This document shows, piece by piece, positions 6,088 through 13,948 of a DNA stretch of 64,000 nucleotides. The position numbers were made by a program, and so were the translations under genes. The first letter of the stretch is position 1. Each line of letters opens with the position of its first letter. The notes below the pieces were generated by a model. It saw nothing but the letters and a program-made list of their open reading frames with translations. It was not told the origin of the DNA and did no database searches. This DNA is from Sorangiineae bacterium NIC37A_2 (lineage in GTDB: Bacteria; Myxococcota_A; Polyangia; Polyangiales; Polyangiaceae), in NCBI GenBank assembly GCA_002085155.1, contig NASX01000001.1, positions 123,642 through 187,641 on the forward strand, read 5' to 3'.

Positions 6088-8550
6088 GTGGTCACAAGCG
6101 CAAATCCCGGGATTCGAAGCCCGATCCTGCGGTTCTTTCAGCCGCGTGCGGCTCTTTTGTTGACGGCGACGGCGGTGGGTGTCGCCTTGGGCGCAAGGAG
6201 TGCGTGGGGACCACATGCTGCGCGAGCCCAGGACGAGGCTGGACTCGCCGAGCTGCTGGGGAAGCGCGCGAACTGCCAAACGGGTCAAATCCGCTGGGAA
6301 CCATCCGGGGGTATGCTCCTTGATTGGCTCGCGGGGCGAGGTGTCTTCTTCGAGTGCAAGACGGCTGATGGGCCCCGCGACATCTATCGAGCGCGCGTGC
6401 GCATCTCGCCCGACGGCGCGTTGCTCAGTTCGACGAAAGCCTGGAACCTAACGGCAACCAGCGAAGCGGACGAGAGCGGCCTCGGCGTCAGAGGACCCTT
6501 CATCGCTTACACATCGAGTTCGTCGGCCTCTTTGGGCGTGACGGTCCTTGAGCGGCGCAGGATGCCCGCCTCCGTTGAGAGCGCGCTCCGTTCTCTCATC
6601 GAGAGCGGCACCCCCCTCGGCTACCAAAAAACACACTTTCTCTTCCCCGAAGAGATCAAGGCCATCCGCTTCGAGCTCGAGGGCAAGGTCGCTCGAGTCA
6701 AAATAGACGCCCAAACAGAGCCTGCCTCCATCGACCTGAGCGCCGCCTCCACCCCAGCCCACTTAGGGTTTCGCGTCGAACGACAGCCCATCCCGAAGAC
6801 CCCCCTGGCCCATCTCGGCGCCGACCTGCTCCGGAGCTTCCTCGGTCCAGAGCCCGTAGCGCGCCTCGAACGTTGGCTGTTCCGCTCACAAGATCTCTGG
6901 AAGAGAACCTTCCACGCGACCCCCGAGCCAGCCCCGGAGCTTCCGACCTCTGTCCCGACGCCGCCTTTTGAACCAGAGCCAGGCTCGAAGCAACAGGTCC
7001 GCTCCTGGCCCCCGGCGGACGACGCTTTGATATGGCGCCCGGTCGAACACGGCTTCTTACCGCGCCCCAGAGGAGCGCCCCTGTCGTACCACGCTGTCAC
7101 GCGGCCCGATCCGGAGCGGCCCTACGTCGAGGCGGAGCTCGTCGAGTTCGACATGCGCTACCTCGAGCTCGGCATCCGCGCCGGCTACATGGAACCGAAG
7201 CCCGAGACAGGGCCTCCTGAGGGCGGTCACGTGCCCGAGGATCCACTGGTCTATCAGCGGATCGTGGCCACGATGAACGGCGGCTTCCAATCGGTCCATG
7301 GCCAGTTCGGCATGAAGTCGGACGGACGTCTGCTCGTAAGACCGAAGCCCGGCTACGCCACGGTGCGCGTCGACGAAGCGGGGAGCGTTGAGCTCGGGAC
7401 CTGGACGGAAGCGGACCGCGCGGAGGACTTCGTATCCTTTCGCCAAAATCTCGAGCCGCTGCTCCTCGGAGGTGTCTTCGATCCGAGCGGCCGCGGGCAC
7501 TTCGGCGACCATCTCCTGCACGGCGGCGTCCTCACGGAGCGAAGCGGCCTGTGCGTCAACGCGAGAAAGAACTTAGTCTTCGTTTGGGCCAAGGATATCG
7601 ACCCCAAGGGCCTGGCCGAGGCCATGCGGCGGGCGGGCTGCGTCTACGGGATGCACCTCGATATGAACCCGGGTCACTGTTCGCTCAGCTTTCACAAAGT
7701 CGAAAGCTTTCAGCCGCTGCGCGCGCAGAGTGTTCTCTTGAACAGGGAGATGAAGGTCAACGCGAGCCGCTTCTTGCGCTGGTCTCCCAAGGACTTCTTC
7801 TATCTCGCGCTCGCCAGCGATGCGCCCACCGGCGAGCGCGTCTCCTGGTCGAAAGTTCCGTCCCAAGGAAGCTCCTCGCTCGTCTACAGCGCCGAATCGA
7901 AGGTCGGCAGTGACACCGTCCATCTGCTTCAGGTCTCGCCGCGCGGGGCTCACTTCCGCCTGCACCCAGGCAAACGCGACGGCGGCCCAAACGCGCCCGT
8001 TCCAAGGGGCGAGCTTCGGCTCGGTCTCGGTCACCGCACACACGGAAGTCGCCCAGGGCTGAGTCAGAAGGAGCGTTCCCTGGTCCCGATGCACCGAGCC
8101 TTTGCGACGCTCGAGATCCGAGCCGACGGAGAGCTCCGGATGCATGAGCCCGGTGTCCCCTTCTTGGCTCAAAAGGACGCTGATTTCGTGCAGCTTCCGG
8201 TCCTTTTGCGCGACGGCGTCCCGACCGATCGAGCCAAGGCACGGGGCGACACGAGGAGTCGCGTCGCCTTGTGCCTGGGGCGAAGCGGCGCCCTCTTCCT
8301 CGCGAGCAGCATCCAGGATAGCCCTTCGCTCCTCGTCAGCGCTTTGAGAGATCTCGGGTGCAGCTTGATCCTCGAAGCGGACCGCGGCTCCCATTTCGCG
8401 TCCTCGGTGACGCTCGGGAGCGAGGGCGGAGACCTCTCTGAGGAAACCGTACTGCTCATCGAGCAGGGAGAGCTTTCGCCTCGCGCCCGCTCGTTTACTT
8501 CACCTTCCGGCGCCGTCGCTTCTCAACCCGCTCTGGCTCCACGGAGATGA
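6088..8550 (+). CDS. Secreted phosphodiester glycosidase (NAGPA) domain protein with a second half-domain
   Basis: 820 residues from GTG 6088, which has AGGA at 6077-6080. An open frame continues upstream to 5872 but is antisense to cdsA. The N-terminus looks like a signal peptide (RFFQPR, hydrophobic core, cut near ARAQD). Residues about 330-560 match the phosphodiester glycosidase fold related to the enzyme that uncovers mannose-6-phosphate: ATMNGGFQ near 392, ERSGLCVN, and GCVYGMHLDMNPGH near 515. Residues about 700-800 (DTRSRVALCLGRSGALFLAS, then LGCSLILEADRGSH) look like a second copy of the domain's C-terminal half. The bacterial substrate is unknown. Its 3' end overlaps a convergent small gene by 56 bp. 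Confidence 0.75.
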   Translation: MVTSANPGIRSPILRFFQPRAALLLTATAVGVALGARSAWGPHAARAQDEAGLAELLGKRANCQTGQIRWEPSGGMLLDWLAGRGVFFECKTADGPRDIYRARVRISPDGALLSSTKAWNLTATSEADESGLGVRGPFIAYTSSSSASLGVTVLERRRMPASVESALRSLIESGTPLGYQKTHFLFPEEIKAIRFELEGKVARVKIDAQTEPASIDLSAASTPAHLGFRVERQPIPKTPLAHLGADLLRSFLGPEPVARLERWLFRSQDLWKRTFHATPEPAPELPTSVPTPPFEPEPGSKQQVRSWPPADDALIWRPVEHGFLPRPRGAPLSYHAVTRPDPERPYVEAELVEFDMRYLELGIRAGYMEPKPETGPPEGGHVPEDPLVYQRIVATMNGGFQSVHGQFGMKSDGRLLVRPKPGYATVRVDEAGSVELGTWTEADRAEDFVSFRQNLEPLLLGGVFDPSGRGHFGDHLLHGGVLTERSGLCVNARKNLVFVWAKDIDPKGLAEAMRRAGCVYGMHLDMNPGHCSLSFHKVESFQPLRAQSVLLNREMKVNASRFLRWSPKDFFYLALASDAPTGERVSWSKVPSQGSSSLVYSAESKVGSDTVHLLQVSPRGAHFRLHPGKRDGGPNAPVPRGELRLGLGHRTHGSRPGLSQKERSLVPMHRAFATLEIRADGELRMHEPGVPFLAQKDADFVQLPVLLRDGVPTDRAKARGDTRSRVALCLGRSGALFLASSIQDSPSLLVSALRDLGCSLILEADRGSHFASSVTLGSEGGDLSEETVLLIEQGELSPRARSFTSPSGAVASQPALAPRR

Positions 8551-8818
8551 TCTCGCGCGTTTTTGGATCGCGCAGTCGAGCTTGATAGGTGAACTTACCC
8601 GCGCCCTCGGGCGCGCCCTCGTAGAGCGTGCGCCTCTCACGAATCCATCCCTCGGCAGTGGGCTCCGGGTCTTCCACCCATTTTCCGATATCCGGAGGGA
8701 GCGGCTCGTAGACTCCGAGCCGCTCTTCGCCAGCGCCGGGGATATGCGTCAGGAACAGGGCAAGATAGGCCCCCGAGCCCAGCGCGGCGATGACCAACAT
8801 GATGACGTAGAAAGTCAC
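8495..8818 (-). CDS. Small single-span membrane protein of unknown function
   Basis: 107 residues. One N-terminal membrane helix (MTFYVIMLVIAALGSGAYLA), a Pro- and Glu-rich middle, and a very basic C-terminus (EKRRRRKVK). I recognise no domain. Reality as a gene is supported by a clean hydrophobic start and a long soluble tail of ordinary composition. It overlaps the end of the phosphodiester glycosidase gene convergently by 56 bp. Confidence 0.6.
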   Translation of the reverse strand: MTFYVIMLVIAALGSGAYLALFLTHIPGAGEERLGVYEPLPPDIGKWVEDPEPTAEGWIRERRTLYEGAPEGAGKFTYQARLRDPKTREIISVEPERVEKRRRRKVK

Positions 8819-8907
8819 GGCCCCGCGAGTCTGAGCAGAAAGAGCCCTCCTGGTAAAGTTCAGAAGAATCCCTCGACGATCGGGGGGTGAGCTCCTACGC
8901 TCGGCGC

Positions 8908-9669
8908 ATGCCCCAAGGCCCGGGAAAATCGAAGCAACCGCCGCCCTCTCGCCTGGACGAGCTGGACGAGTCCGAGGTCGAAGGCGCCGAGGACATGCTC
9001 CTCGAGGCCCTCGATGCGCTCTATGAGCTCGCCGAAGAGGACCCCGAGGAGGCCCTCGAGATGCTCGACAATCTGCCCCCGGAGGTCCGGCAGCATCGCG
9101 AGTTCCAAATCGCCGAAGCCGCCGTGGAAAAGGCTCTGGGACGCCTCGACGCCGTGGTGGCGAAGCTCAAAAAGCTTCTCGAAGACGAGCCCGACGACCC
9201 CGATCTTCATTATCTCCTCGCCGACGCGCTCGAAGATGCGGGCGCCGACGAAGAAGCCCAACGGCACTACGATAAGACGTGGCTCCTCGACGTCGAGGCG
9301 AGCGTCCCCTTGCCGGAGGAGGTCGACCAGGCCATCGAACGCGCCGCCCTGCGCGCCATCGAAGAACTTCCCGAGCAATTCCGCGCCCCCTTGAAGGGAG
9401 TTCCGGTGTTTTTGGCTGAGCGTCCGACACGCGAAGAGGTGGCCAACGGGTTCGACCCGCGAGCTCTTGGGCAGTTCGAAGGTTCGGGCATCGAGGCGCC
9501 GGACGGGGCCGTCGAGCCCCCCAGTCGCATCGTTCTCTACACCCAGAACCTCGCCTCCGAGTTCGAGGGAGAGGAGCTGGAAGCCCAGGTCGAGCTCACC
9601 GTCCTCCACGAGCTCGGTCACTATTTCGGTCTCGACGAAGACGACATGGTCCGACTCGGGCTGGACTGA
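8908..9669 (+). CDS. TPR-like protein with C-terminal zinc metallopeptidase domain
   Basis: 253 residues from ATG 8908; an in-frame GTG at 8887 is an alternative, and neither has a convincing ribosome-binding site. Residues about 10-130 are very acidic helices resembling TPR repeats (LEALDALYELAEEDPEEALE; LHYLLADALEDAGADEEAQR). The C-terminal domain ends with HELGHYFGLDEDD, the zinc motif at 234-238, typical of the small cytoplasmic DUF1025-type metallopeptidases. There is no signal peptide. Function unknown; a protein-interaction role for the TPR part is likely. Confidence 0.8.
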   Translation: MPQGPGKSKQPPPSRLDELDESEVEGAEDMLLEALDALYELAEEDPEEALEMLDNLPPEVRQHREFQIAEAAVEKALGRLDAVVAKLKKLLEDEPDDPDLHYLLADALEDAGADEEAQRHYDKTWLLDVEASVPLPEEVDQAIERAALRAIEELPEQFRAPLKGVPVFLAERPTREEVANGFDPRALGQFEGSGIEAPDGAVEPPSRIVLYTQNLASEFEGEELEAQVELTVLHELGHYFGLDEDDMVRLGLD

Positions 9670-9840
9670 GCTCTCTCCGGGGGCTCAACTTTCTGAGTGA
9701 TTTCAGAGTTTTCCAGCTTCCTCGGCGAACGCCCGAGAAAAAAGACGCCCCCGGGTGTCACGATCCCACCTGCTTCTGCCTAGACGATCTGCGGGCCCCC
9801 TCGGATGGTCCAAGGTGAGCGCCGCGGAAATGACGGAATC

Positions 9841-9963
9841 ATGAAGCAGCTCAAGATGTTTACTGTGGTGTCCTTGCTCATGGCGCTCCCTGCGGTCGCC
9901 ATGGCCGGCGCTTGTCCGTGTGGTTCGGATTGCCCCTGCGGCGACTGTCCCTGCGGCAAATGA
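9841..9963 (+). CDS. Exported 40-residue Cys-rich peptide
   Basis: Forty codons from ATG to TGA. The first ~23 residues are a classical signal peptide (MKQLKM, hydrophobic core, cut near AMA or AMAGA). The mature tail is only about 17 residues and carries six cysteines as three CPC units separated by Gly, Ser and Asp (ACPCGSDCPCGDCPCGK). It looks like a metallothionein-like metal ligand or a disulfide/redox sensor. The Shine-Dalgarno is weak. It sits 27 bp upstream of an ECF sigma gene on the same strand, which strongly suggests a shared transcript or regulatory role. No family recognised. Confidence 0.72.
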   Translation: MKQLKMFTVVSLLMALPAVAMAGACPCGSDCPCGDCPCGK

Positions 9964-9990
9964 CGCGCCGGAGGGGCCGGAGCAGCGAGC

Positions 9991-10527
9991 GTGGATCAAC
10001 AAGGCAAAGAAGCACTCAAGGTGCTGATGATTCGGCTCGCCGATGGCGATCGAACTGCCTTTGATCCGATCTTCACCGCGCTCTGGCCCCTTGTTCTTCG
10101 CTTCTCAGAGCGATTTCTCGCCGATCCCCGCGACGCAGAGGACGCAGCCCAAACCGCACTCATCAAACTATTTTCTCATATTTCGGACTTCGATCCGGAG
10201 CGCGACGCGCTCGCCTGGGCGCTCGGGATCGCCGCTTATGAGTGTAAGACGCTGCGCAAGAAGAAGCAGCGCCGCCGCGAGACCGCGGGTGAGGTCCCCA
10301 TCGAAGCGGACGAGCGGGCGGGACCCGAGAGCCTCGCGAGTCAGCGTGAAACCGAGGCTATCGTGCGAGAAATCCTGTCCACACTGAGCGAGAAAGATCG
10401 CGAGCTGGTCCTCATGCATATGGAGGACCGAAGACCCCCTGGAGACGACGCTACTTTCCGAAAAAGACTCTCCCGCGCGCTGCGCCGCTTCAAGCTCAAC
10501 TTCACCGGAGGCCCAAACGATGCATGA
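9991..10527 (+). CDS. ECF-type RNA polymerase sigma factor
   Basis: 178 residues from GTG 9991, preceded by GGAG 8 bp upstream. Region 2 runs from about residue 10 to 85 with DPRDAEDAAQTALIKLF and WALGIAAYECKTLRKKK. Region 4 runs from about 118 to the end (LSTLSEKDRELVLMHM). The usual region-4 helix-turn-helix is unusually short: after MHMEDRRPPGDDATFRKRLSRALRRFK little is left of the recognition helix seen in standard ECFs. Its stop overlaps the start of the next gene (ATGCATGA), so the downstream membrane protein is probably its partner. Confidence 0.85.
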   Translation: MDQQGKEALKVLMIRLADGDRTAFDPIFTALWPLVLRFSERFLADPRDAEDAAQTALIKLFSHISDFDPERDALAWALGIAAYECKTLRKKKQRRRETAGEVPIEADERAGPESLASQRETEAIVREILSTLSEKDRELVLMHMEDRRPPGDDATFRKRLSRALRRFKLNFTGGPNDA

Positions 10528-11089
10528 CAGTAGGATCGCCGAAGACCCGAAAGAGCGCGCTCGATTGCTCGCTCGGCGCGCCTACGAGCGCGGACGTCTC
10601 CGCTTGGGCCTGTTGCCTGCGCTCCTGACGCTTCTGTTTACTTTGATCTCGCTCTCCCTCGGACGCGAGCCGCTCTACTCCGGTGCAATTGGCCTAGGGC
10701 TCGCGGCGATCGCCGTGCTCTTCACTTACCGAGGCGGCATCCCCGGGCGGGCCGTGCTCCCCGGACTCGTCGCCGGCATGCCTCCGCTGCTCTTTCCCTG
10801 GGCTCTCCGCTCCGTCGGGCACTACTGCACGAGCGGCTCTTGTCATTCGCTGTGCCTGCTCGGCTGCGTGAGTGGCGGGCTGGTCGCGGGATTCTTGCTC
10901 GGGAAATGGGCGACAAATCAGAGCGCTCGTTACACGTTCCTCGCTTCCGGTGGGATCCTAGCTACTGGTGCAGGACTGCTCGGCTGCACGATGGCCGGAG
11001 CGGCAGGGATGGTCGGGATGAGCGCCGCCCTCGTGCTCTCGTCCGTCCCGATCTTGATGCTCAGTCCGACGCCTTCGGGTGCTCGTTAA
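10520..11089 (+). CDS. Multi-span membrane protein with a Cys/His cluster, putative anti-sigma factor
   Basis: 189 residues. A basic cytoplasmic N-terminus of about 30 residues precedes five or six hydrophobic segments. Between helices lies HYCTSGSCHSLCLLGC (four cysteines, two histidines, about residues 104-119), and a further Cys occurs in a later helix. Start and upstream ECF stop overlap by 8 bp. Its layout recalls NrsF (DUF1109), the six-helix anti-sigma of Caulobacter SigF with two conserved cysteines, but I cannot claim homology. Inferred role: membrane sensor holding the ECF factor, responding to metal or thiol stress. Confidence 0.62.
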   Translation: MHDSRIAEDPKERARLLARRAYERGRLRLGLLPALLTLLFTLISLSLGREPLYSGAIGLGLAAIAVLFTYRGGIPGRAVLPGLVAGMPPLLFPWALRSVGHYCTSGSCHSLCLLGCVSGGLVAGFLLGKWATNQSARYTFLASGGILATGAGLLGCTMAGAAGMVGMSAALVLSSVPILMLSPTPSGAR

Positions 11090-12333
11090 GGCTCACGCAC
11101 GCGGGGGCTCTCGAAATCCGAGGGGCGCGCGAGCGCATCGCCGATCAGCTCCGGGACCAAGTGCGGTTCGACGCCGCGCCAAAAGACAGTCCAGTCGCCG
11201 ACCCGCTGCATGCCGTCACACACGGCGCGATACCAGCCGTTCGCGCGGTTCTCCGTGCGTGAACGCCAATAGAGCGAAGGGTTCCGCCTCACCATGTGCC
11301 ACCAAAGCTCCTGCCCGAGACCTTCGCCCTGCTCTTCGGGGAGCACGGCAAACTTGCTCAGGTAGGGGACACGGTGCCCCGGCTCGGTGAGCGCCACCCC
11401 ACGGTAACCCTTCTCGAGGTGGATCTCGAGCGGCGTTCGGCCCCAAAACCCCGGTCGAAGCTCGCGTCCAAAGCTCGCCTCGAGCAAGGAGTGCAACCTG
11501 TTGCGATCGATCTCGTCCCAGCTCGAGAACTTCTCGACCTCAGCGCCCAAGCGGATGAGCGTTCCTTCGCCACGCACCGTAAAGAGCTCACGGAGCAAGG
11601 ACAGAGGAGACGCGATGGTGACTGCGGTCTGAGGTCCTGACCCGGACCAAAGCAGCTCAAGGAGGCTGCGAGCGCGACGCAGCCAGGCCACATCCAAAGG
11701 CGGCAGGAAACCGCCCCGAACGAGCGGAGCTTGGTCGCTCCTGAGGTTGATCACAGAGAGCCCGCTCGCGTGCCCGAGCAAGACGTGGCCCGGCGCCACC
11801 TCAAGACGACCCACGCCGTGAGGACCGAGACCACCCCGGCCGCGCAAGATGATGATCTTCCGCGGCGAAAGCTTCACGAGCAGCTCCTCGAGATCCGGGG
11901 CAATCGCCGCGTCCTCGGGGAGACCAACGGAGCCCACCGCGCGCTCTCGGAGAACGAACACGGGGATCTCCGAGCGCGAGAGAGCCTCTTCGGCTTTTTC
12001 GAGGGCGTCCTCCGAGTAAGGAATGCGCACGGCGGGGAGCTCCGCCTCACGGAGCGCGTCGAACAGCCACCCGACCTCTTCTTCGGTAGGATTGTCGAAG
12101 GCGCCGACCGCGAGCGAGACCGAAATGTCGAGAGCATGGAGAAGCGCCAGCTGCTCGGCGAGCGTTCCGGCGCGCTCCCGGAGCACAGCGTCCGTCGGCA
12201 ACACGACGGCAAATCGCCCGCGCGGAACGGCTCGAAACAGGCGCAGGTACATCTGCGCTTCCGTTGGAGACCCGACGCTGTCCAAAAAGGAGAGCAGCGC
12301 CTGGCCCGGAGAAGGCTTGTCGGGTGCGGTCAT
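11086..12333 (-). CDS. N-acetylglutamate synthase, vertebrate-type (AAK-like + DUF619 NAT domain)
   Basis: 415 residues. The N-terminal ~250 residues resemble a diverged amino-acid-kinase fold (IIILRGRGGLGPHGVGRLEV; SGLSVINLRSD). The C-terminal ~150 residues are the NAT/DUF619 acetyltransferase of vertebrate and fungal NAGS: YLSKFAVLPEEQGEGLGQEL, then SLYWRSRTENRANGWYR and DWTVFWRG. The predicted reaction is acetyl-CoA + glutamate to N-acetylglutamate, the first arginine step. Its kinase half looks degenerate, so phosphorylation is doubtful. No arg genes are adjacent. It overlaps the upstream convergent membrane-protein gene by 4 bp. Confidence 0.75.
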   Translation of the reverse strand: MTAPDKPSPGQALLSFLDSVGSPTEAQMYLRLFRAVPRGRFAVVLPTDAVLRERAGTLAEQLALLHALDISVSLAVGAFDNPTEEEVGWLFDALREAELPAVRIPYSEDALEKAEEALSRSEIPVFVLRERAVGSVGLPEDAAIAPDLEELLVKLSPRKIIILRGRGGLGPHGVGRLEVAPGHVLLGHASGLSVINLRSDQAPLVRGGFLPPLDVAWLRRARSLLELLWSGSGPQTAVTIASPLSLLRELFTVRGEGTLIRLGAEVEKFSSWDEIDRNRLHSLLEASFGRELRPGFWGRTPLEIHLEKGYRGVALTEPGHRVPYLSKFAVLPEEQGEGLGQELWWHMVRRNPSLYWRSRTENRANGWYRAVCDGMQRVGDWTVFWRGVEPHLVPELIGDALARPSDFESPRVREP

Positions 12334-12336
12334 CTC

Positions 12337-13224
12337 TCACCCCAAGCGGAGTTTCGCTCCCATGGCGCGCTCCCGGAGTGAAGCGGCAAGCTGTTTGCAA
12401 GCGGTGGCGGTCGCTGCCCTAAGGAGCGAATCTGGTAAAGAACTCACGATCCAACGCACCGTAAACTTTGAGCTCTCGCCCGGGGGGATCGTCTCGTACT
12501 TTCCCTGCACTTCGATCTCGACGTACGCGCCGTCCAGGTTCGCAAAGATCTCCACCTCACCTTCGCCGGGCGCTTGCTCAGATGGCGCAAGGTCCGGAAA
12601 TGCTTTGACGAACAAGAGAGGCCGGCTTCCCTGAGGGCGCGCCAAATGCGCGAGGTAGCCGCCACGGCCATCCGCGTGCACCTTGAGACTCGTGCCTTGC
12701 TCGAATTTCTGGTGATCGAAAACGCTCAGCTCGCCGAACTTTTCCAGGTGGAGCGCGCCGTGGGGCGCGATCGGGGTGAGCTCAGCGTCGCCGGTCGGGA
12801 AAAATGTCAGTCCACCGGGCAGCACCCGCGAAATCTGCCAACCCGCGACCTCCAAAGTCGCCTTTCCGACGTTATGAAGCTCATAGGCAATCTCGAAGCC
12901 GCTCTCGCCCTCAAGAGGTACAAAACGCTTCTCGAGGACGACCTCGGTCTCACCGAGACGGGCGGGCTGCCCCCTGAGAACAAGCGGCGCCTCCCCTTTG
13001 ACTGCGAAAGGCTCCGAATCGATCGCGGCCACCGGAGGCCAGCCCCACAAGTTCTGAGGACTCGGCCAATAGGTCGTCCCCCAGTTGTCCGGATGAGCCT
13101 CCGGTCCCGAGAGGAGCTCTACCCCCTGATAGGAGAGTGAGCTGATTCTCCCGCCACGAGAGGGCAAAACCCGGAGCTCGAGGGCGCCCGCTTGGAGAGC
13201 AATGTCGGAGGAGGGGGGGGTCAT
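12337..13224 (-). CDS. DUF4380-like protein with sugar-mutarotase-type beta fold
   Basis: 295 residues from ATG 13224 (MTPPSSDIAL). The N-terminal motif LELRVLPSRGGRISSLSYQGVELL resembles galactose-mutarotase-like folds. Repeated beta strands and Trp-rich segments (NLWGWPPVAAID; GTTYWPSPQN) fit the DUF4380 family, whose function is unknown. There is no signal peptide in the chosen frame. It ends 3 bp before the NAGS gene on the same strand, so the two are probably co-transcribed. A catalytic role is not evident. Confidence 0.6.
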   Translation of the reverse strand: MTPPSSDIALQAGALELRVLPSRGGRISSLSYQGVELLSGPEAHPDNWGTTYWPSPQNLWGWPPVAAIDSEPFAVKGEAPLVLRGQPARLGETEVVLEKRFVPLEGESGFEIAYELHNVGKATLEVAGWQISRVLPGGLTFFPTGDAELTPIAPHGALHLEKFGELSVFDHQKFEQGTSLKVHADGRGGYLAHLARPQGSRPLLFVKAFPDLAPSEQAPGEGEVEIFANLDGAYVEIEVQGKYETIPPGESSKFTVRWIVSSLPDSLLRAATATACKQLAASLRERAMGAKLRLG

Positions 13225-13285
13225 GGGGGGCGCGAACGTACACCTTTTTTGGGGTTTCGGGGGCATTCTGTGGCAAAACCGTCCC

Positions 13286-13948
13286 ATGCGCCCGGTCGAC
13301 TTGTTGAACCCCACAAAAAACGCGCTGAAAGCCCTCGCCGCGAGGCCTTGGGCTCCCTTGCTCGGACTCGCGCTCGCAGCGACCACCCTCGTCCCCGCAC
13401 ACGTGCAGGGACAATCGGAACGGGAGTCGCGCTACCCTTACGATCCTGCCTGCCCCTGGGGGCGTCTCGCCAATGGAAAGGGCATGATTCACCGCTGCCT
13501 CTCTGAGGACGAGGCCAAGCGCATCGCCTCCGGCGCCATCGCACCCACCACATCGAGCGCTCCGAGCGCACCGGCCGTCAACCCGGCGGCTCCGCCCACC
13601 CCGGAGCCCGCGCCGGCCGCTCCCCCGAAGGACTTCACGATCACCGTTGGGCCCATCCGCGCCGCCGAAGGCGACATCACGATCGGAAAGCTCGGTAAGC
13701 CCCTGGATCGCTACAAGGCCTGCGTCGTGGAGAACGGGGGCCTCGAGGCAGCGCGCGCCAAGGTCGTCGTCAGCTTCCTGGTCCAGGCAGAGCGCTCCCG
13801 CGCCGAAGGAGCGGAGGTCGTCAGGTCGAGCGGCATCAGTAAGAAGGCCGCCGCCTGCATCGCGGACGTCATCGACCGAAGGCAGGTGGGCACCCCGACC
13901 CAGCCCACGACCGGCGCCGAACTCACGATCGAGCTCATCGCCAAATGA
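13286..13948 (+). CDS. Exported protein of unknown function with Pro/Ala linker
   Basis: 220 residues from ATG 13286 (MRPVDLLNPT). A signal peptide with a long n-region ends near HVQGQS. A short region containing CPWGRLANGKGMIHRC follows, then a Pro/Ala-rich linker at about residues 90-115. The C-terminal domain (YKACVVENGGLEAARAKVVV to the end) keeps two cysteines (KACV, AACI) and resembles C-terminal domains seen in several myxobacterial exported proteins. I cannot name it. Its stop overlaps the start of the MutS-like gene by ATGA, implying co-translation. Confidence 0.6.
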   Translation: MRPVDLLNPTKNALKALAARPWAPLLGLALAATTLVPAHVQGQSERESRYPYDPACPWGRLANGKGMIHRCLSEDEAKRIASGAIAPTTSSAPSAPAVNPAAPPTPEPAPAAPPKDFTITVGPIRAAEGDITIGKLGKPLDRYKACVVENGGLEAARAKVVVSFLVQAERSRAEGAEVVRSSGISKKAAACIADVIDRRQVGTPTQPTTGAELTIELIAK

